Assembly: GCA_963921795.1 (NCBI GenBank)
Contig: OY997640.1
Location: 50,577,968-50,641,967, forward strand
Reading direction: 5' to 3'
DNA: 64,000 bases
Source: Nannobrachium achirus
Taxonomy: Eukaryota; Chordata; Actinopteri; Myctophiformes; Myctophidae
The notes beneath the pieces were generated by a model, which was not told where the DNA came from, ran no database searches, and saw only the letters and a list, made by a program, of their open reading frames with translations. Positions 1 to 15,012 of the stretch are shown here, piece after piece. Each line of letters opens with the position of its first letter. The first letter of the stretch is position 1. Made by a program: the position numbers and the translations under genes.

Positions 1-1181
1 TTGGGCCTGGCTGGGGGGAGGAGACCCAGTAGTGAGAGCTAATAACAGGTCTCTGTGTGTTATTAGCCTCTTGGCTACACCAAGACGCTCAATACTGCAA
101 GAGTATAGCAGTGCAGTGGAAATTGAGTCTAGGAACAAAACTGCCCATCAGCACCAGTTATTGGTGATGCAATTACTTAGCAGAAAATAAAACGCAAGAG
201 AAAATGGACACCGCTGTAGTAATTACAGTCACAAGGGTAAAAGCTGGACTACAGGACTGTGACATCATGTAGCTTCTTAACCAGTTTACCACACAGAAAA
301 GTAAAACTATTTTGAAATCTACACAAATTTTTTTCTAGTTTTTAATTTGTATGTATTCTTTTGTGTTGTTTTTATTTGTTTTACTTTTTATATATGAAAC
401 GATATGATCTTGATCAGAGCTAACTTGAAAAAGAGATACTCTTTTGCCCTGGTTGAATAAAGGATTAAAAAAGTATCACACCACAGTGACACACTAGATA
501 TTGAGCTAAATGGAAAGGAAAAAAGGGGGGAGGGGACTACACTGTACCATCCACCAATTCCGTCCCAATTAGCCAATTAAGGCTAATTACCGATTTAGCG
601 TTGGCACAAGGCTTTTCATAATTTACCATTTATCAAACCTCCGCCCCCCTCTTCCTCTGCAGAAGACACCAATTGAGTCAGCCAGCTAACGACAAGAGGC
701 CTGAACTGCTAGCACCATACTTAGCTCCAACCCTCAGGTAGATTAGAGACCTCCCAAGAGAAGACCACTTTTCTGCTTATATTCTGTCACAGGAATGAGA
801 GGGGGTGACATAATGACACTGCATCCATCCTACAGAGCCCACTTCCCTTCACTGCCAACCAACCCGTGGTTTCCACATTCTTCTGACTCTCCGCCATGAT
901 TGAGGGTGTTCTAAACAGCTGTGTCTTGATTAGACAACAATGCGCATTATTCACCCCTTCACTCCCCCATTCTAGCGATTCAGCACTGATACCAAATTCA
1001 GGGCGAGAGTTAAAGTGCGGGTGCCATGATTTTTTCCCCCTCTAAAACATGATTATCTACTATTATGATTATACTAGGAGGAAGATTTTTTCCAAAAAAG
1101 TGTACAGAAAGAGTTAAAATTATGTTTTTATGTGGCCACACCCACCAGTTCATTGGTATGCGTGGTTGTCATGGTGGGTGG
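1..1181. other. Non-coding flank, no gene recognised
   Basis: AT-rich sequence up to the left end of the hAT element at 1182. Open frames are short and have no recognisable motif. I see no RNA gene, tandem repeat or terminal repeat here. Confidence 0.5.
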
Positions 1182-2483
1182 TAGTGGTGCGCGGGCCGAC
1201 CCGGTGCCCCCACCCGCCCGCCAACCCGCCCGCATGCGGGTGGGTGGGTCAAGGTTTTCAGACTCAATTGGCGGGCGGCGGGCGGGCGGGTTATCACCAC
1301 TCTCATGTGCAAAAAATAAATAAGAATAATCACCTGTTCTTATTGGCCTTTTATTCTTAATAAGAGTAGGCCTATAAGAATAAGAATACAACGTTTAAAT
1401 AGCACGAGGGAGCGAGTTTTAAAATGCGCCAGAGAGGAGCGAGGTTTCTCCTCCGCTCCTTGGTGCGAGGACCGTCCCGCTCCTGTTGGGGCCGCGAACC
1501 ACATTTTGCCAACATTTGACACAACGTGAGGTTGTGAGCACAGCAGAGAGAAGATGCACAAACAATTCAACGCGTGTCGTTGATCAGGATTTCACTTATA
1601 TGTCTCTCATCCACACAAGTCCGTTTATAAATACTTTGTGTCGGTTAAGTTATAGGCTATAACCAGCCAGTCAACGGATACGATTTGAAACACAACTTTC
1701 GCAAGTGAGAAGGATTTTTTGACTGAATGAACCAACCACGCTCACCTCGAGTCGAGTCGCTCCCTTCTCTCCAATCTGGTGATTAATCAATAACCAACAG
1801 GATTTAATATTGTCCGTCTTTTGCTGTCTGTTTAAAGTGCGAGCAGTGTTGCAGCGCTGATTCAATGTTTGGGGGGGTCGCTCTTCTAGAGACGTCCCGC
1901 GAAGGTCGTTCAACACCTACTATACAGGTCTATTGATATGGATATAGGCTCGTTTCTTTGTTAAAACACCCTGTTGCGAGACCTCAGCTCAGAAAAGGTA
2001 TGGGTCGTCGCACGGCAACTCTGATGTGCGAGGCACTGTATAAATATGATTGACATAAAACCTGAAACGCCATTCTCACCCCGATGATGCCCCAGAGAGA
2101 ATGAACGTCTTTGAATGAATGTCTTTTAGGCTAAACGCCAATTTGAACACCACGTTTGTTTATTTAGCCCATGACAATATTGTGCTACTGTAAACCTTTC
2201 TGTAAAGCGACTTTGGGTACTTAGGGACAGAACGAAATTTATGGAGGGGGGTCACTGGAGGAAATGTATATGCCCTGATATAAAATGCTATGACCCTCCC
2301 TCTGTATGTGGGAAAAAATCAGTGGCCCTCCCCAACCAAAAAAAGAAAAGAAGATGGCCCTCCCCTAAAACATAACATTTTATACATGAGTAAAATGATC
2401 CCTAAAAACATAAACTTATTCATAAACGCAACTGCAGTAATAATAGCACTATATACGAGAACATGAATAAAGCAAATTCACCT

Positions 2484-2571
2484 CCCCCTATGAGACTCGA
2501 ACTGGCGGCCCCACGGGACAAATGGATCGTTAGCACAGTGACTAATGCACTGAGCTATCTTCACAGATAAC
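2484..2571 (-). repeat. tRNA-like / tRNA-derived SINE head inside the Harbinger-like element
   Basis: Read on the minus strand, an A-box-like stretch (TAGCTCAGTGCATTAGTC, about 2540-2557) is followed by a B-box-like AGTTCGAGTCT (2493-2503) at tRNA-like spacing. These are the two internal RNA polymerase III promoter boxes. It is probably a tRNA pseudogene or SINE head. I could not draw a complete cloverleaf, so it is not called as a functional tRNA. Confidence 0.55.
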
Positions 2572-2703
2572 ATTTTAGTGAATAAAAGTGAACTCTAGAA
2601 CTTAAGCTACCACTTCTATATCATATGATGTTACAGGACTTAGGAGAAGGCTATGAATGTTTAATCTGTAAACTCACCGCTTCATCTATCTGTCTGGGAA
2701 ATT

Positions 2704-3105
2704 TTATACGCAAATGTGAAAGTGAAGAAAAATGCTTTCCATTGGAACACTGCCATCCTTTAAGATGATCCACTGCCGGCCGAACTTAACCCTATATATT
2801 AAAACAGGGATGCCATATGTTTCATCAATGAGACTATCCCTAAATGATTCCCGTTGTGGTGGAGAAAGAAAAAAAGACGAAAAAACCTCGAAGCCAAAAT
2901 CAAAATCCAAACAGCCACACACACGCAATTCCAGTAGGACTTGCCTAACCCCTCTGATCTTCTTGTTGTCCGTGCTCTTCTCTAATTTAGTTTCGAGTCT
3001 GACAAGACTCTCCTCAGCAGAGAGGGTCTGCAGCGAAGCTCTTAAATTGTGATCCAAGTAACTTTTAGTACGCACATTTGTTCTCTTGATGTTGTAAGAC
3101 GCCAT
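2704..3105 (-). CDS. Unrecognised 133-codon open frame inside the nested element
   Basis: The frame starts at an ATG (MASYNIKRTNVRTKSYLDHN) and encodes a basic, helix-prone N-terminal half (about residues 1-55) followed by a less regular half with the run DFDFGFEVFSSFF. I recognise no domain. It lies centrally in the Harbinger-like element, on the strand opposite the element's arbitrary orientation. It could be a captured first exon, a remnant of an element-encoded DNA-binding protein, or chance; 133 codons is only moderately above chance here. Confidence 0.25.
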   Translation of the reverse strand: MASYNIKRTNVRTKSYLDHNLRASLQTLSAEESLVRLETKLEKSTDNKKIRGVRQVLLELRVCGCLDFDFGFEVFSSFFLSPPQRESFRDSLIDETYGIPVLIYRVKFGRQWIILKDGSVPMESIFLHFHICV

Positions 3106-3706
3106 GTTTGTTGTGTTCTGAACTTTTCCCTCTGACTAAAAGTATTGTCGCTGCCAGGAAGAGCGTCAGTGATTGGCCAGAAACTGCACACGCCTACTGG
3201 CTGGATAGACCAAGCTAAATGATTGACACATAGAAGGAACAATGGGAAAGGCGCAATAGCCCAGCTGTTGGGAAAAACCAAGATAAGCAACGGAGGGGTG
3301 TCAATGACTATTGTTGTACTATTATTCAGGAAAGCTGTAAAGAAAATATGCATATAAAATCCGGGCTCATTTTAAAAATAAAAATTGGATGACCCTCCCT
3401 TGGACTCAAAAGTAAAATTTGATGACCCTCCCTCAAACTAAAACTAAAAAGACATGACCCTCCCCTATTTTCCTCCAGTGACCCCCCTCCATAAATTTCC
3501 CTAGGTCCCTTAGAAGAGCCGTATATAAAGATGAGCTATTGTGGAGATGATATACCATCTTTTTTTTAAATGCGGGTTGCGGGGCGGGCGGATTCGTTGA
3601 TTTGTATATTGTTCTGCGGCGCGGGTGCGGGCGGGTTACGTTCCGTGCGGGCTGTGGGTCGTGCGGGTTATGAAAAAAACATGACCCGCGCAACACTAGT
3701 GAGTGG

Positions 3707-5520
3707 TGACCAAGCTGAAGTTAGCCACACCCACGTATGTTGGGTGAATGGTAATTAGGGGAGGGGTTGATTCTGTGATGTAATAAGTATCTGTGTTTTT
3801 GGACCGGCACGTTTGACCCCACAAGGTGGCAGCCTCCAGCTAAAACCCAAATAGAAAGGCAATACATAATTGCTCATAACAACCACACCAGGGGGTCTAA
3901 TGAAGTACTGTCAACCTCCTAGACACATGAAAACCAGAAAAAGTACAAAACTATGGCACCGCCTCTTTAAAGGAATTAAAACATTTAAAATGCAGCCGCA
4001 TAACTTAACCTCTTGAAACGTTCCTATTCGGGGGACGCATTCGGTGATAATAGCATATCTACATGCTCTGGAGCGCGACGGATTGTCGGCAAAGAGATTT
4101 TGTGTAGAGGGGAAAAAAAGAAGCGGACCAAGTACAGTACGGAGCCCTGGGGGACCCCTGTCAACTAAGTAGTTATAGTTTAAGTGTCAGGTTATGGTAT
4201 CCCGAAGATTCTACTATTATAAAGATTTCACTGCTTCTGGCAGCTAGAGGAACTCACTTCCAACCCACTCCTGGTCTGAATCTCAGTAAAGTGACCGTAG
4301 GGTCACCAAGCACCTTTGACCTTGTTGTCCCACTACCTCACCTGCCACTGAAACCCCCCCTGGCCCCATTGTATGACAACGTTATCTACTTTACACTTTT
4401 GATTCACAGGGCCTGGCGGACGTAGTATAAGTGAATTTCTTTGACTTGTGCATTATTAAAAGAGGCTAGAAATAATTTATCTAATATTTATTATTTATAT
4501 TTATACAAGGAGCTTGTCCCCCAGGGAGCAGGTCTCATTTTCAGCCTCCTAGTTTGTAAACAGACAGTCAGAGGAAGCGACAGTTCTTCTGATTTAAGGA
4601 GACAGGTCTGCTTATGGAGACTGATGCCTGCCTTGAATTCAGATGGAACAGGATTGGGAGGGGATACATTTTTAATATTTTTTTGCATGTGGCATTTGCA
4701 TTGACTCTGCGCTCTTGCCTCACACTCACACTAACCTCTCGGAAACCTGCAAGCCCCTGCACCAGCACTCTCCACACCACTTATTTTAAATGGATCGTGG
4801 GTGAGATGGGGTGAGTTTGAGTGGAGAACAAAAAACAAAAACAAAAAAACGACAACGCAGAAAGAGGGGTCCTGTTTGGGCTGTTTTCTTTTTTAAATAA
4901 TATGTTTATTACATTTTACAAGTATTAATAAACATACAAAATATCCTGTTTGGACTCTTAAAGACTGGGCCTAAAGGTGACTCTTAACTACATCAGACTC
5001 TTTCAGACTGGCAGTCTGTGGCAGTCTGTGGCATTTAGTTGGCACAGACTAAGCACAAACTCTAGTCGTCAGACAGAACATTTTTTTTGCGCATGCAAAG
5101 TATTCTGCAAGTGTTGGCAGGTCTGCTTATTATAAGCGAATTTGGGCTTGTTTTCCTGTAAAGTCGCTTGTAAATATTCATAGTTGTAGGTTGCTTTAGT
5201 TTAGGCTTGTTTCTGAAGTGTAGTTTATTTGGGCTTGCTTTCAAGATTCTTTTTGAAAATAGCTTATGTAATAGGGCTCAAGTGGTGAAACTGGTCACTT
5301 CTTTTGGGCTTGTTTTCATAGACCGGGTCGCTTTCACTCAAAGAATCTGGCGACACCGGAGCGCCGCACAAAAACTAAACATGCATACCATTATTGCCAG
5401 CTTTGCTAGCTTTGCTTTGGAGTTGATCAATTGGTATATGAATTGAGAATTGAGAATATGGTATCTAGTTAAAATGTGTGATGTTTCTGTCTCATTTAGG
5501 CTTCTTCTTCCTTTACTTCT
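3707..5520. other. Non-coding region, no gene recognised
   Basis: Only short, overlapping open frames without recognisable motifs occur. A CTCF-like motif at 3819-3832 is listed separately. A short direct repeat, GGCAGTCTGTGGCAGTCTGTGG, lies near 5010-5032 (two copies of GGCAGTCTGT). Confidence 0.4.
3819..3832 (+). promoter_or_regulatory. CTCF-like motif
   Basis: CCACAAGGTGGCAG fits the vertebrate CTCF core consensus CCACNAGGTGGCAG at every position. A sequence match alone does not show binding. It lies just outside the right end of the hAT element. Confidence 0.4.
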
Positions 5521-5521
5521 G

Positions 5522-6070
5522 CACCAGTTTTGATTGATTGATTGAATATTTTATTAGTCAAAACATTTAGAGCAGTACAAGTACAGTCAAACAAGAAATG
5601 TAGTAGAGCACAAGTACAGTCAAAACATCCTGCCTAAAAGGAAGAGGGAGGGAGAGTAGCGCCCAGGATTACAGCTTAGGAAATTGGCACTGGGTGAAAA
5701 ATGGGTTACAAAATCGTGGGATAAAAAATTAGGGAAAAAATAATAATTACAGATAGATACCTTTATAGATAGATACCTTTATTCTCCCAAAGGGGAAGAT
5801 CAGTTGCCCAGAGGCAGCACAGCAGTATAAGGATATTTACAAAGTTACAAAGAAGTATGGATAATATAGTATAATAATAATAATAATAAAATGACAGGGT
5901 GAATTGATAGCGATTAATATAATACTGTCTTAACATACAGAGTTTAAGCTCTTCTTTATCGCTAATCAAAAACAAAAATAAATTAATGAATAAAAAATGT
6001 ACTAACGTGATTATCATTTGGATGCTATGCCTCTGCACTCTATTACGCTCAAGAACACTATTCATACTAT
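5522..6070 (-). repeat. Probable 3' ends of minus-strand non-LTR elements
   Basis: From 5755 the sequence carries two copies of TAGATAGATACCTTTAT followed by TCTCCCAAAGGGGAAGATCA and a run rich in CAGCAC. This resembles, from memory, the common teleost LINE 3' tail that on the plus strand reads TAGATAGATACTTTATTGAT followed by CCCC...GGGGAAAT. A similar A/T-rich start (TTGATTGATTGAATATTTTA) is at 5530. No reverse transcriptase frame is attached, so these would be heavily 5'-truncated copies. Confidence 0.4.
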
Positions 6071-7130
6071 ATATATTGTACTGTAGTTATAGACTATAAC
6101 TATAACTTGGCCTTAAAGCGGTTAAACATTTACTTGACATAGGTCAAACATTTAGAGGTTAACAAATAATTCACAAAAAACCCAGACATGTCTCATGACT
6201 GATTCCAGGATGAGAAAACTTCTCTGGCGTTGAGCATTGGGGAAACAAGTGCAAAAACGTGTGGAAACAAGAAATGTTCTCTACACTCCGAGTCCTCCAG
6301 AAGCCAGAGCCTTGCGATGCGTGTTGCACTGCAGACAGACAGGAGACACAGCAAGAGTAGACAACCGAGCGTGTGGGTGTTTGCTAACCTGGAGCGTGTG
6401 TCCGCACTTCCAAAGTACAAACCCCGCCGCGCCACAGTACCACAAAGTACGAACAAAATCGCTTTTCAAAGGGAATAATGTAGAACAACATCATGTCAAC
6501 TTAAGATATATTTATATATTTCGTTGTCGGGGCTCGCATTAATTTTAGAGCAGCATTTTTTTCTTTTTTTAAGTTGCAGAGGAAAGAGCTGCGCTCCCAA
6601 ACCGAGAGACACGAGACATGGTGGAGAGTGGATGAGTGAGTGAAAGAGCGAGAGAGGGAGGGTTATGCAAATGAGGAAATAAATGTCAAAATGGAAGTGA
6701 AGAATTGATGAGGACAGAGAGAGCTTGTCTTAAGTTCAGAGGGAATCGGCTGACTGAAGGGACAACTGACGTGCCTTTTCAAAGGAAAGTTTCATGCCAC
6801 TATCATGGCAGTCGTTGTGACTTGCGGATAAATTTTAATGCCCTACTCAGATGATTCCATGTCACTCACTGCTCTTCCGCTGCTATTTCCTTTTTGCCAA
6901 GGACCCATTCCATTGCCATCTCCTCTCCTCTCTCCTCCTCGCAGCCATGGCGATGACATCTGAACAGACGCATGTGCATGTGGCGTGGCAGGACCCGTGG
7001 AAAAAAAGAAAGAAGAAAAAAAAAAGGCTTTATAAAAGATTCATCGTAAATGTATCTAATCCGCTACTGCATTGTCAAGGAGATGTTATAAAGCACACAT
7101 TGTAAATGGATTCTTCCCTCACTGACTTAA
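6071..7130. other. Non-coding region with a perfect octamer motif
   Basis: No gene is recognised. A POU/octamer motif ATGCAAAT lies at 6665-6672, next to a GA-rich run (6630-6662). An A-rich tract is at 7002-7026. Confidence 0.35.
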
Positions 7131-7170
7131 GTCATTTCTGCCAAGGGATGGGATGGGATGGTGTGTCGGT

Positions 7171-7175
<5 letters not shown>

Positions 7176-7231
<56 letters not shown>

Positions 7232-7239
7232 TGCGTGCG
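7176..7239. repeat. (GT)n then (GTGC)n microsatellite
   Basis: An uninterrupted GT run passes into GTGC tetramers. Both strands give long spurious open frames. Confidence 0.95.
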
Positions 7240-7776
7240 AGTGAGTAAGTTGAGAGTGAGTGTGAGTGAGTGAGCGCCGCAAAGGAGGCGACAGTGGGGG
7301 CATCCCTGTGCGGTGCCCCAGACAAGTGCACAGTGCGATCGGATGAGCAGCACTCTTGGAGACTGCATTACTACCTGTCTGCAGTGTTGTGCTGCCTGCG
7401 AGCCTCCAGCTCTAATGTACAGACCGGGAGATGCAGCCCCCCAATCCCCCCTCTTGTCAAGGGCTTGATGTGCCTCGTCAAAAATGACCCAACTTGAAGT
7501 GACAGGCCTTCTCTCTGCCCCGTCTCTCTCTCTCTCTCTCTCAGTCTCCCTTTCGCTTCCTGTTTGCCTGTCTGTTACTGTACCAACCCTCAACCCCCGG
7601 CCCTCAATCTCTCTAGAAGAAGAGTGATTCCACAGGAGTGAATGGTCCTCTACCTTTCCATACAGTGGCAGGCACTTTTATTTATTCCTCACCCCGGGCG
7701 AGTGGAGGTGAAACTATATAGATGGCACTGTGGATCCTCACAATATTAGCTTTGGCTGTGGGCACGATGTCATAAA

Positions 7777-7938
<162 letters not shown>

Positions 7939-8455
7939 TCAGGACCTTGCGGAGTGTGCATGTGCATGATTGGGGAGGCACTTGAAGCATTATGATTTGT
8001 TGGGCAAAAGGTGGAATATGAAACAATGGGAGTGAGGGTGGAGGGAAGAGTTGAGGGTGAGACAGCATGAAGGTGAGACAGGGTGGGGGGGATGGTGGTA
8101 TCTCTTCTGCCTCTCTTTCACCTCTCATTAAATCAAGGCCCCCACCCTTCCCGGTCCTGGTGGGGAGTGACATAAGTCTCTCATGCTTTTAGTGGCACTT
8201 TGAAAAATAAGACCTCAGTGAAGCAAAAATAATCACCCGTTTCAACACATCACTTCATCTCATCGTTCTTCTGACGAAGGTGCTCCTCTCTATGCCTCTG
8301 TCACAGAGCCCCCACCCCCCCCCCCCCTCTGTGAGCACATGTGATGATATTAAATATGACTTATTTATTTCCTGTTGGCAAGGCAGCAGAGGCTGAGAGC
8401 GTTTGGAAGTGACAGGGAGGTGAAATGGACCCTGTCTCACATTTCCTATCATATC

Positions 8456-11489
<3,034 letters not shown>

Positions 11490-13689
11490 TAGCTCAACAT
11501 CCAGGCAAGTGCCCATCCACTGAATCCATATTTTTTAAGTTTAGATATTAATATGTCATGGTCTATTACATCAAAAGCAGCACTAAAGTCAAGTAATACA
11601 GTACCAACCATCTTCTTTAAGTCCATATGAGTCAGCCAGTCATCAGTTAGCTGAGCTAAGGCAGTAACAGTGGAAAGACCTTGCCTATACGCATGTTGAG
11701 AACCAGTGAACAATTTGTTATTGTTAAAATAATCTTGAATTTGTTTAAAAACTACTTTTTCCATTAATTTACTTAAAACGGGTAGTATACTAATTGGCCT
11801 ACTGTTTGTCCCAGTAAACTCCTTCTTTTTGTCCTTGGGTAAAGGAATGACCTTTGCCTCCTTCCAAGCTTTTGGGCAAACTCCGTATGTTAGACACTTA
11901 TTGAAAATATGACAAATAGGAACTGAAATATAGCATGAGGCGACCCTTAACAGTTTACTATCTAACATGTCTGTCCCAGCAGGTTTCTCACAAGGCAATG
12001 CTGACAGTAGGTTTTCAATGTCAGGGACACTAACCTGCACAAAATCAAACTGACAGCCTTTACCTTTCATTATGTTATTTTCAATTAAAGTGCATGAGGA
12101 GGAGCCATCAGAGGGTGACATTTTTTCTCTTAAATTGTCAACCTTGCTGGTGAAATAGTTGTTAAAATATGTGGCAATCTCAACTGGTTTGGTAATAAAA
12201 GCACCATTGATTTCAATAAATGAATTAGACAGGTATGATGATCTTCCCATAATTTGATTCAGTATTTTCCATAAATGTTTTCCATTATTTTTAGAATCAT
12301 TGATTTTATTCTGATAATATTCTTTTTTATTACTTCTATTTATTTTAGTTACATTATTTCTTAATTTACGGTAGATTAACCTGTCAGAAAATAAACCAGA
12401 AGAGTCAGCCACCTTTTTGGCCTGGTCACGTTGCTTCATAAGCAATTTTATTTCATTACTGATCCAGGGGGCGCCATTAGCCCTGACAGTTGTTTTCCTG
12501 ACAGGAGCATGTTTATCAGCAATCTTCAAAAACATTTTCATGAATATACCCAACGCGACTTCTGGATCCTCCTCAAGACACACACTTGACCAGTTAACAT
12601 TTTTCACATCCTCAATAAATAGTTCTTGAATAAAATGTTTATATGACCTTTTACAAATAATCAAACTAGGTGCTTTTGGGACCTTCGTTTTTCTTTTAAG
12701 TGCAATTAAATCGTGATCACTAAAACCAATAGATATTGATACAGATTTTGTGCATTTTTCTGGAACATTTGTGAAAAGGTGGTCGATACATTTGGATGAT
12801 TTCAACCCATTTTTATTTGTAGTGATTCTGGTGGGTAAACTAATGGTCTGTGTTAAGTTACAGGCATTAGCTACTGTAATAAGCTTCTTTTTAAGAGGGC
12901 ACATACAAAACCAGTCAATATTTAAGTCCCCGGTAAAATATAAGTCCCTATTTTCATCACTGGCTTTGTCCAACATCTCACAGATTAAATCCAGGTATTC
13001 TACATTGGCACTCGGCGGCCTATAGCAACAACCCACAAGTATGGGCTTAGTTTGTGGTAAGTGAACCTGTATCCACAATGCTTCAATATTATCCAACATT
13101 AAATCACTACGAACTTTAACAGGAATATGATTCTGTACATACACGGCCACACCACCACCGTATTTATTACGATCCTTCCTAAATAGTGAATAACCATCCA
13201 CCATTAAATCAGAATCCTCGAAATCGGAGTCAAGATGGGTTTCCGAAACTGCAAGAATATGGATATTATTTAGCTTCATTATATTGCTCAAATCAGGGAT
13301 TTTATTTCCCAAGCTACATATATTTAAATGAGCTATCAACAGGCCTTTGCCTGGTACATTAAAAGTAGACGAGCCCATAATGAAGAGATAAACAGTCAAG
13401 TAATATATATTGCCGATCAGCAGTTAAACAGCGCCCCCTTTCAGTTGGAAACAAGCCAGTAATTATAAAGTAATAACTCACAGAAACTATTCGGAATACG
13501 GAGTCATTAAACCTAATTGTAAAGTTATAAAAAACACAACAAGGTACAAAAAAATACAAAATATTAAAAATATTAGTCCTTATAAAATAAAGACTACAAC
13601 AAGGTACACTAGAAAAATAGTGAATGTCCATCATTGTTAGTGTGTAAATGTCCATCATAGACACAAGTGTCCTACCTCACAGAAGACCT

Positions 13690-13980
13690 TCAAACATCGA
13701 ATTTGTCCAGTTGACTGATGTCATTTATGACCATGACTTTTTCGTCCTCTGGAGTCGTTCCATTTAGCTTGACAAACACTTTGCAGCTAGCGGTCCACGT
13801 TGACTGAATCTTCTTCTGTTTTTTTAGAATGCGCGCTCGCCTGGCGATCTCACCATTCTTCTTAGTAAGATGTTCGTTGATGTACACATCAGTTCCTTTT
13901 AATTTCCAACCCTGCTTTAGGATCGAAATCTTGTTCTTTCTATTGGTGAATCGAATGATTATCGCCTTATGATATGATGA
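13690..13980 (-). pseudogene. LINE ORF1 C-terminal fragment (FP-like nucleic-acid-binding region)
   Basis: The frame is open from a TAA just upstream of 13980 to the stop at 13690, about 97 codons. It includes IIIRFTNRKNK, then WKLKGTDVYINEHLTKKN, RRARILKKQKK and a WT...KVFVKLNG stretch. This pattern (IIIRF, INEHLT, lysine-rich helix, W...VFVK) is shared with the baculovirus-FP-like C-terminal domain of many LINE ORF1 proteins, which bind element RNA. No start codon or coiled coil is present because the 5' part is missing. Confidence 0.7.
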
Positions 13981-13989
13981 TTATGTTGA

Positions 13990-14030
13990 CTAGTAGCCCT
14001 GCCTAAAGCTCATATGCTTTAGGCAGGGCT
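13990..14030 (-). mobile_element. Helitron-type 3' terminus: hairpin followed by CTAG
   Basis: AGCCCTGCCTAAAGC (13995-14009) and its exact reverse complement (14016-14030) form a 15-bp perfect stem with a 6-base loop. Read on the minus strand it is followed by A, then CTAG (13993-13990), then T. Helitrons end in a hairpin plus CTRR and insert between A and T, and the same arrangement ends the two Helitron-like copies downstream. It directly abuts the truncated 5' side of the LINE. I could not identify the matching 5' TC end. Confidence 0.5.
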
Positions 14031-14660
14031 TTAAGCCTGAGCCGCAGCCGTGCCACGCTCGGGAATCTTTTTTAGTTGTTGATCTAATTTCTATCAAATA
14101 GGGGGTCCTTGAAATTAAAATGAATGAGAATCACTGGGTTTGGTTAAACTGTAGAAGGCTATAGTTCATTGTCAGAAAATACAATAACATAACAATGGAA
14201 ACAAGGCTTGGTTTAGGAAAGCCTATCATTTTGCACTAAAATAATGTATTGAATAGCATATAGCCTAAACATTTAGGTTGACAAGGCTAGACTAGCCTTG
14301 TAGGTAGTCTAGTGACAGATGCGATTCTTTCTCCTTCATTGGGAACATTGCAGGATGATAGTTACAGTCAACAACAATAGAAAGTGAATACCCAAGCCAG
14401 CTTCAAAGAGGAAATGATAGTTGTGTACAGGGAATCATGTGTGGTCTTTTTCCATATGCGACGCAAAAAGCAAAAGTACATGTCTCTGTTTTGGTACAGA
14501 ACGCACAGCTGTTGCGCGTTGGACAAAGTAGTATGTGTAGTGTGTGTGCGTAAGACACCTCAGGGTGACATGCGACCTCGCCAATTCTTGGCCAGCTGGC
14601 CAGTGATGTATATGGGACCCGTTACTCACTATATGGAGACCCCTGCATGATAGTCAACAA
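14031..14660. other. Non-coding region, no gene recognised
   Basis: No motif-bearing frame. It may be the body of the Helitron-type element whose 3' end is at 13990, but I see no proof. Confidence 0.35.
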
Positions 14661-15012
14661 TGTTATGTCAAATGATGTCCATATATGGGCATTACCAAAT
14701 ATGTCCTTAATATTGATAACATAATATCCGATTTTTGGCGATTTTTGGCGATTTGGCTGTGAACTAGTTAATAGTGTCCTTAATATGGATAATATAGGAA
14801 TCTCCATATATGTGCATAAAACATACATATGTTAATTAGTAAAGCCAAGCAGGGCCTTGGCGAGTTAGGGCCTGGGTTTGATGCCTGGGGATCTCCATAT
14901 ATGGGCATAAGGGGGTAACCTAACAGGGCATCATGATGTTTGAGCGATGTGGGAATGCCCATACTGTATATGGACATTTTATTAATTTTATCCTTTATTA
15001 ATATAATACTCA
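14660..15012. repeat. Flank carrying isolated TCCATATATGGGCAT motifs
   Basis: CCATATATGG occurs at 14679-14688 and 14895-14904. A near copy (CCATATATGTGCAT) is near 14812, and GATTTTTGGC is repeated at about 14730-14750. The same motif is the main repeat of the Helitron-like copies that follow, so this is probably an older, decayed relative. Confidence 0.55.

Larger units (their letters stand above)
2224..3509. mobile_element. PIF/Harbinger-like TIR element nested in the hAT
   Basis: The ends are inverted. GGGAC followed shortly by AAATTTATGGAGGGGGGTC (2224-2262) reappears on the minus strand at 3467-3509. TTA lies directly outside both ends (2221-2223 and 3510-3512), the 3-bp TTA/TAA target duplication typical of PIF/Harbinger. 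Just inside each end are repeats of the form GACCCTCCCT (2292-2300, 2320-2365, 3390-3465). No transposase is visible. The interior carries a tRNA-like sequence and a 133-codon minus-strand frame. The family assignment rests on TSD length and TIR only. Confidence 0.65.
1182..3698. mobile_element. hAT-type DNA transposon (non-autonomous), hosting a nested element
   Basis: The left end starts TAGTGGTGCGCGGG and the right end, read on the minus strand, starts TAGTGTTGCGCGGG, so 13 of 14 terminal bases agree. The flanks are GTGGGTGG (1174-1181) and GTGAGTGG (3699-3706), a 7/8 match to an 8-bp target-site duplication, which is diagnostic for hAT. The subterminal regions (about 1190-1290 and 3570-3690) are full of CGGGCGGGT-type repeats able to form hairpins, also common in hAT ends. 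No transposase is recognisable; the interior 1300-2220 has only short open frames. A second element (2224-3509) sits inside, so this one inserted first. Confidence 0.8.
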
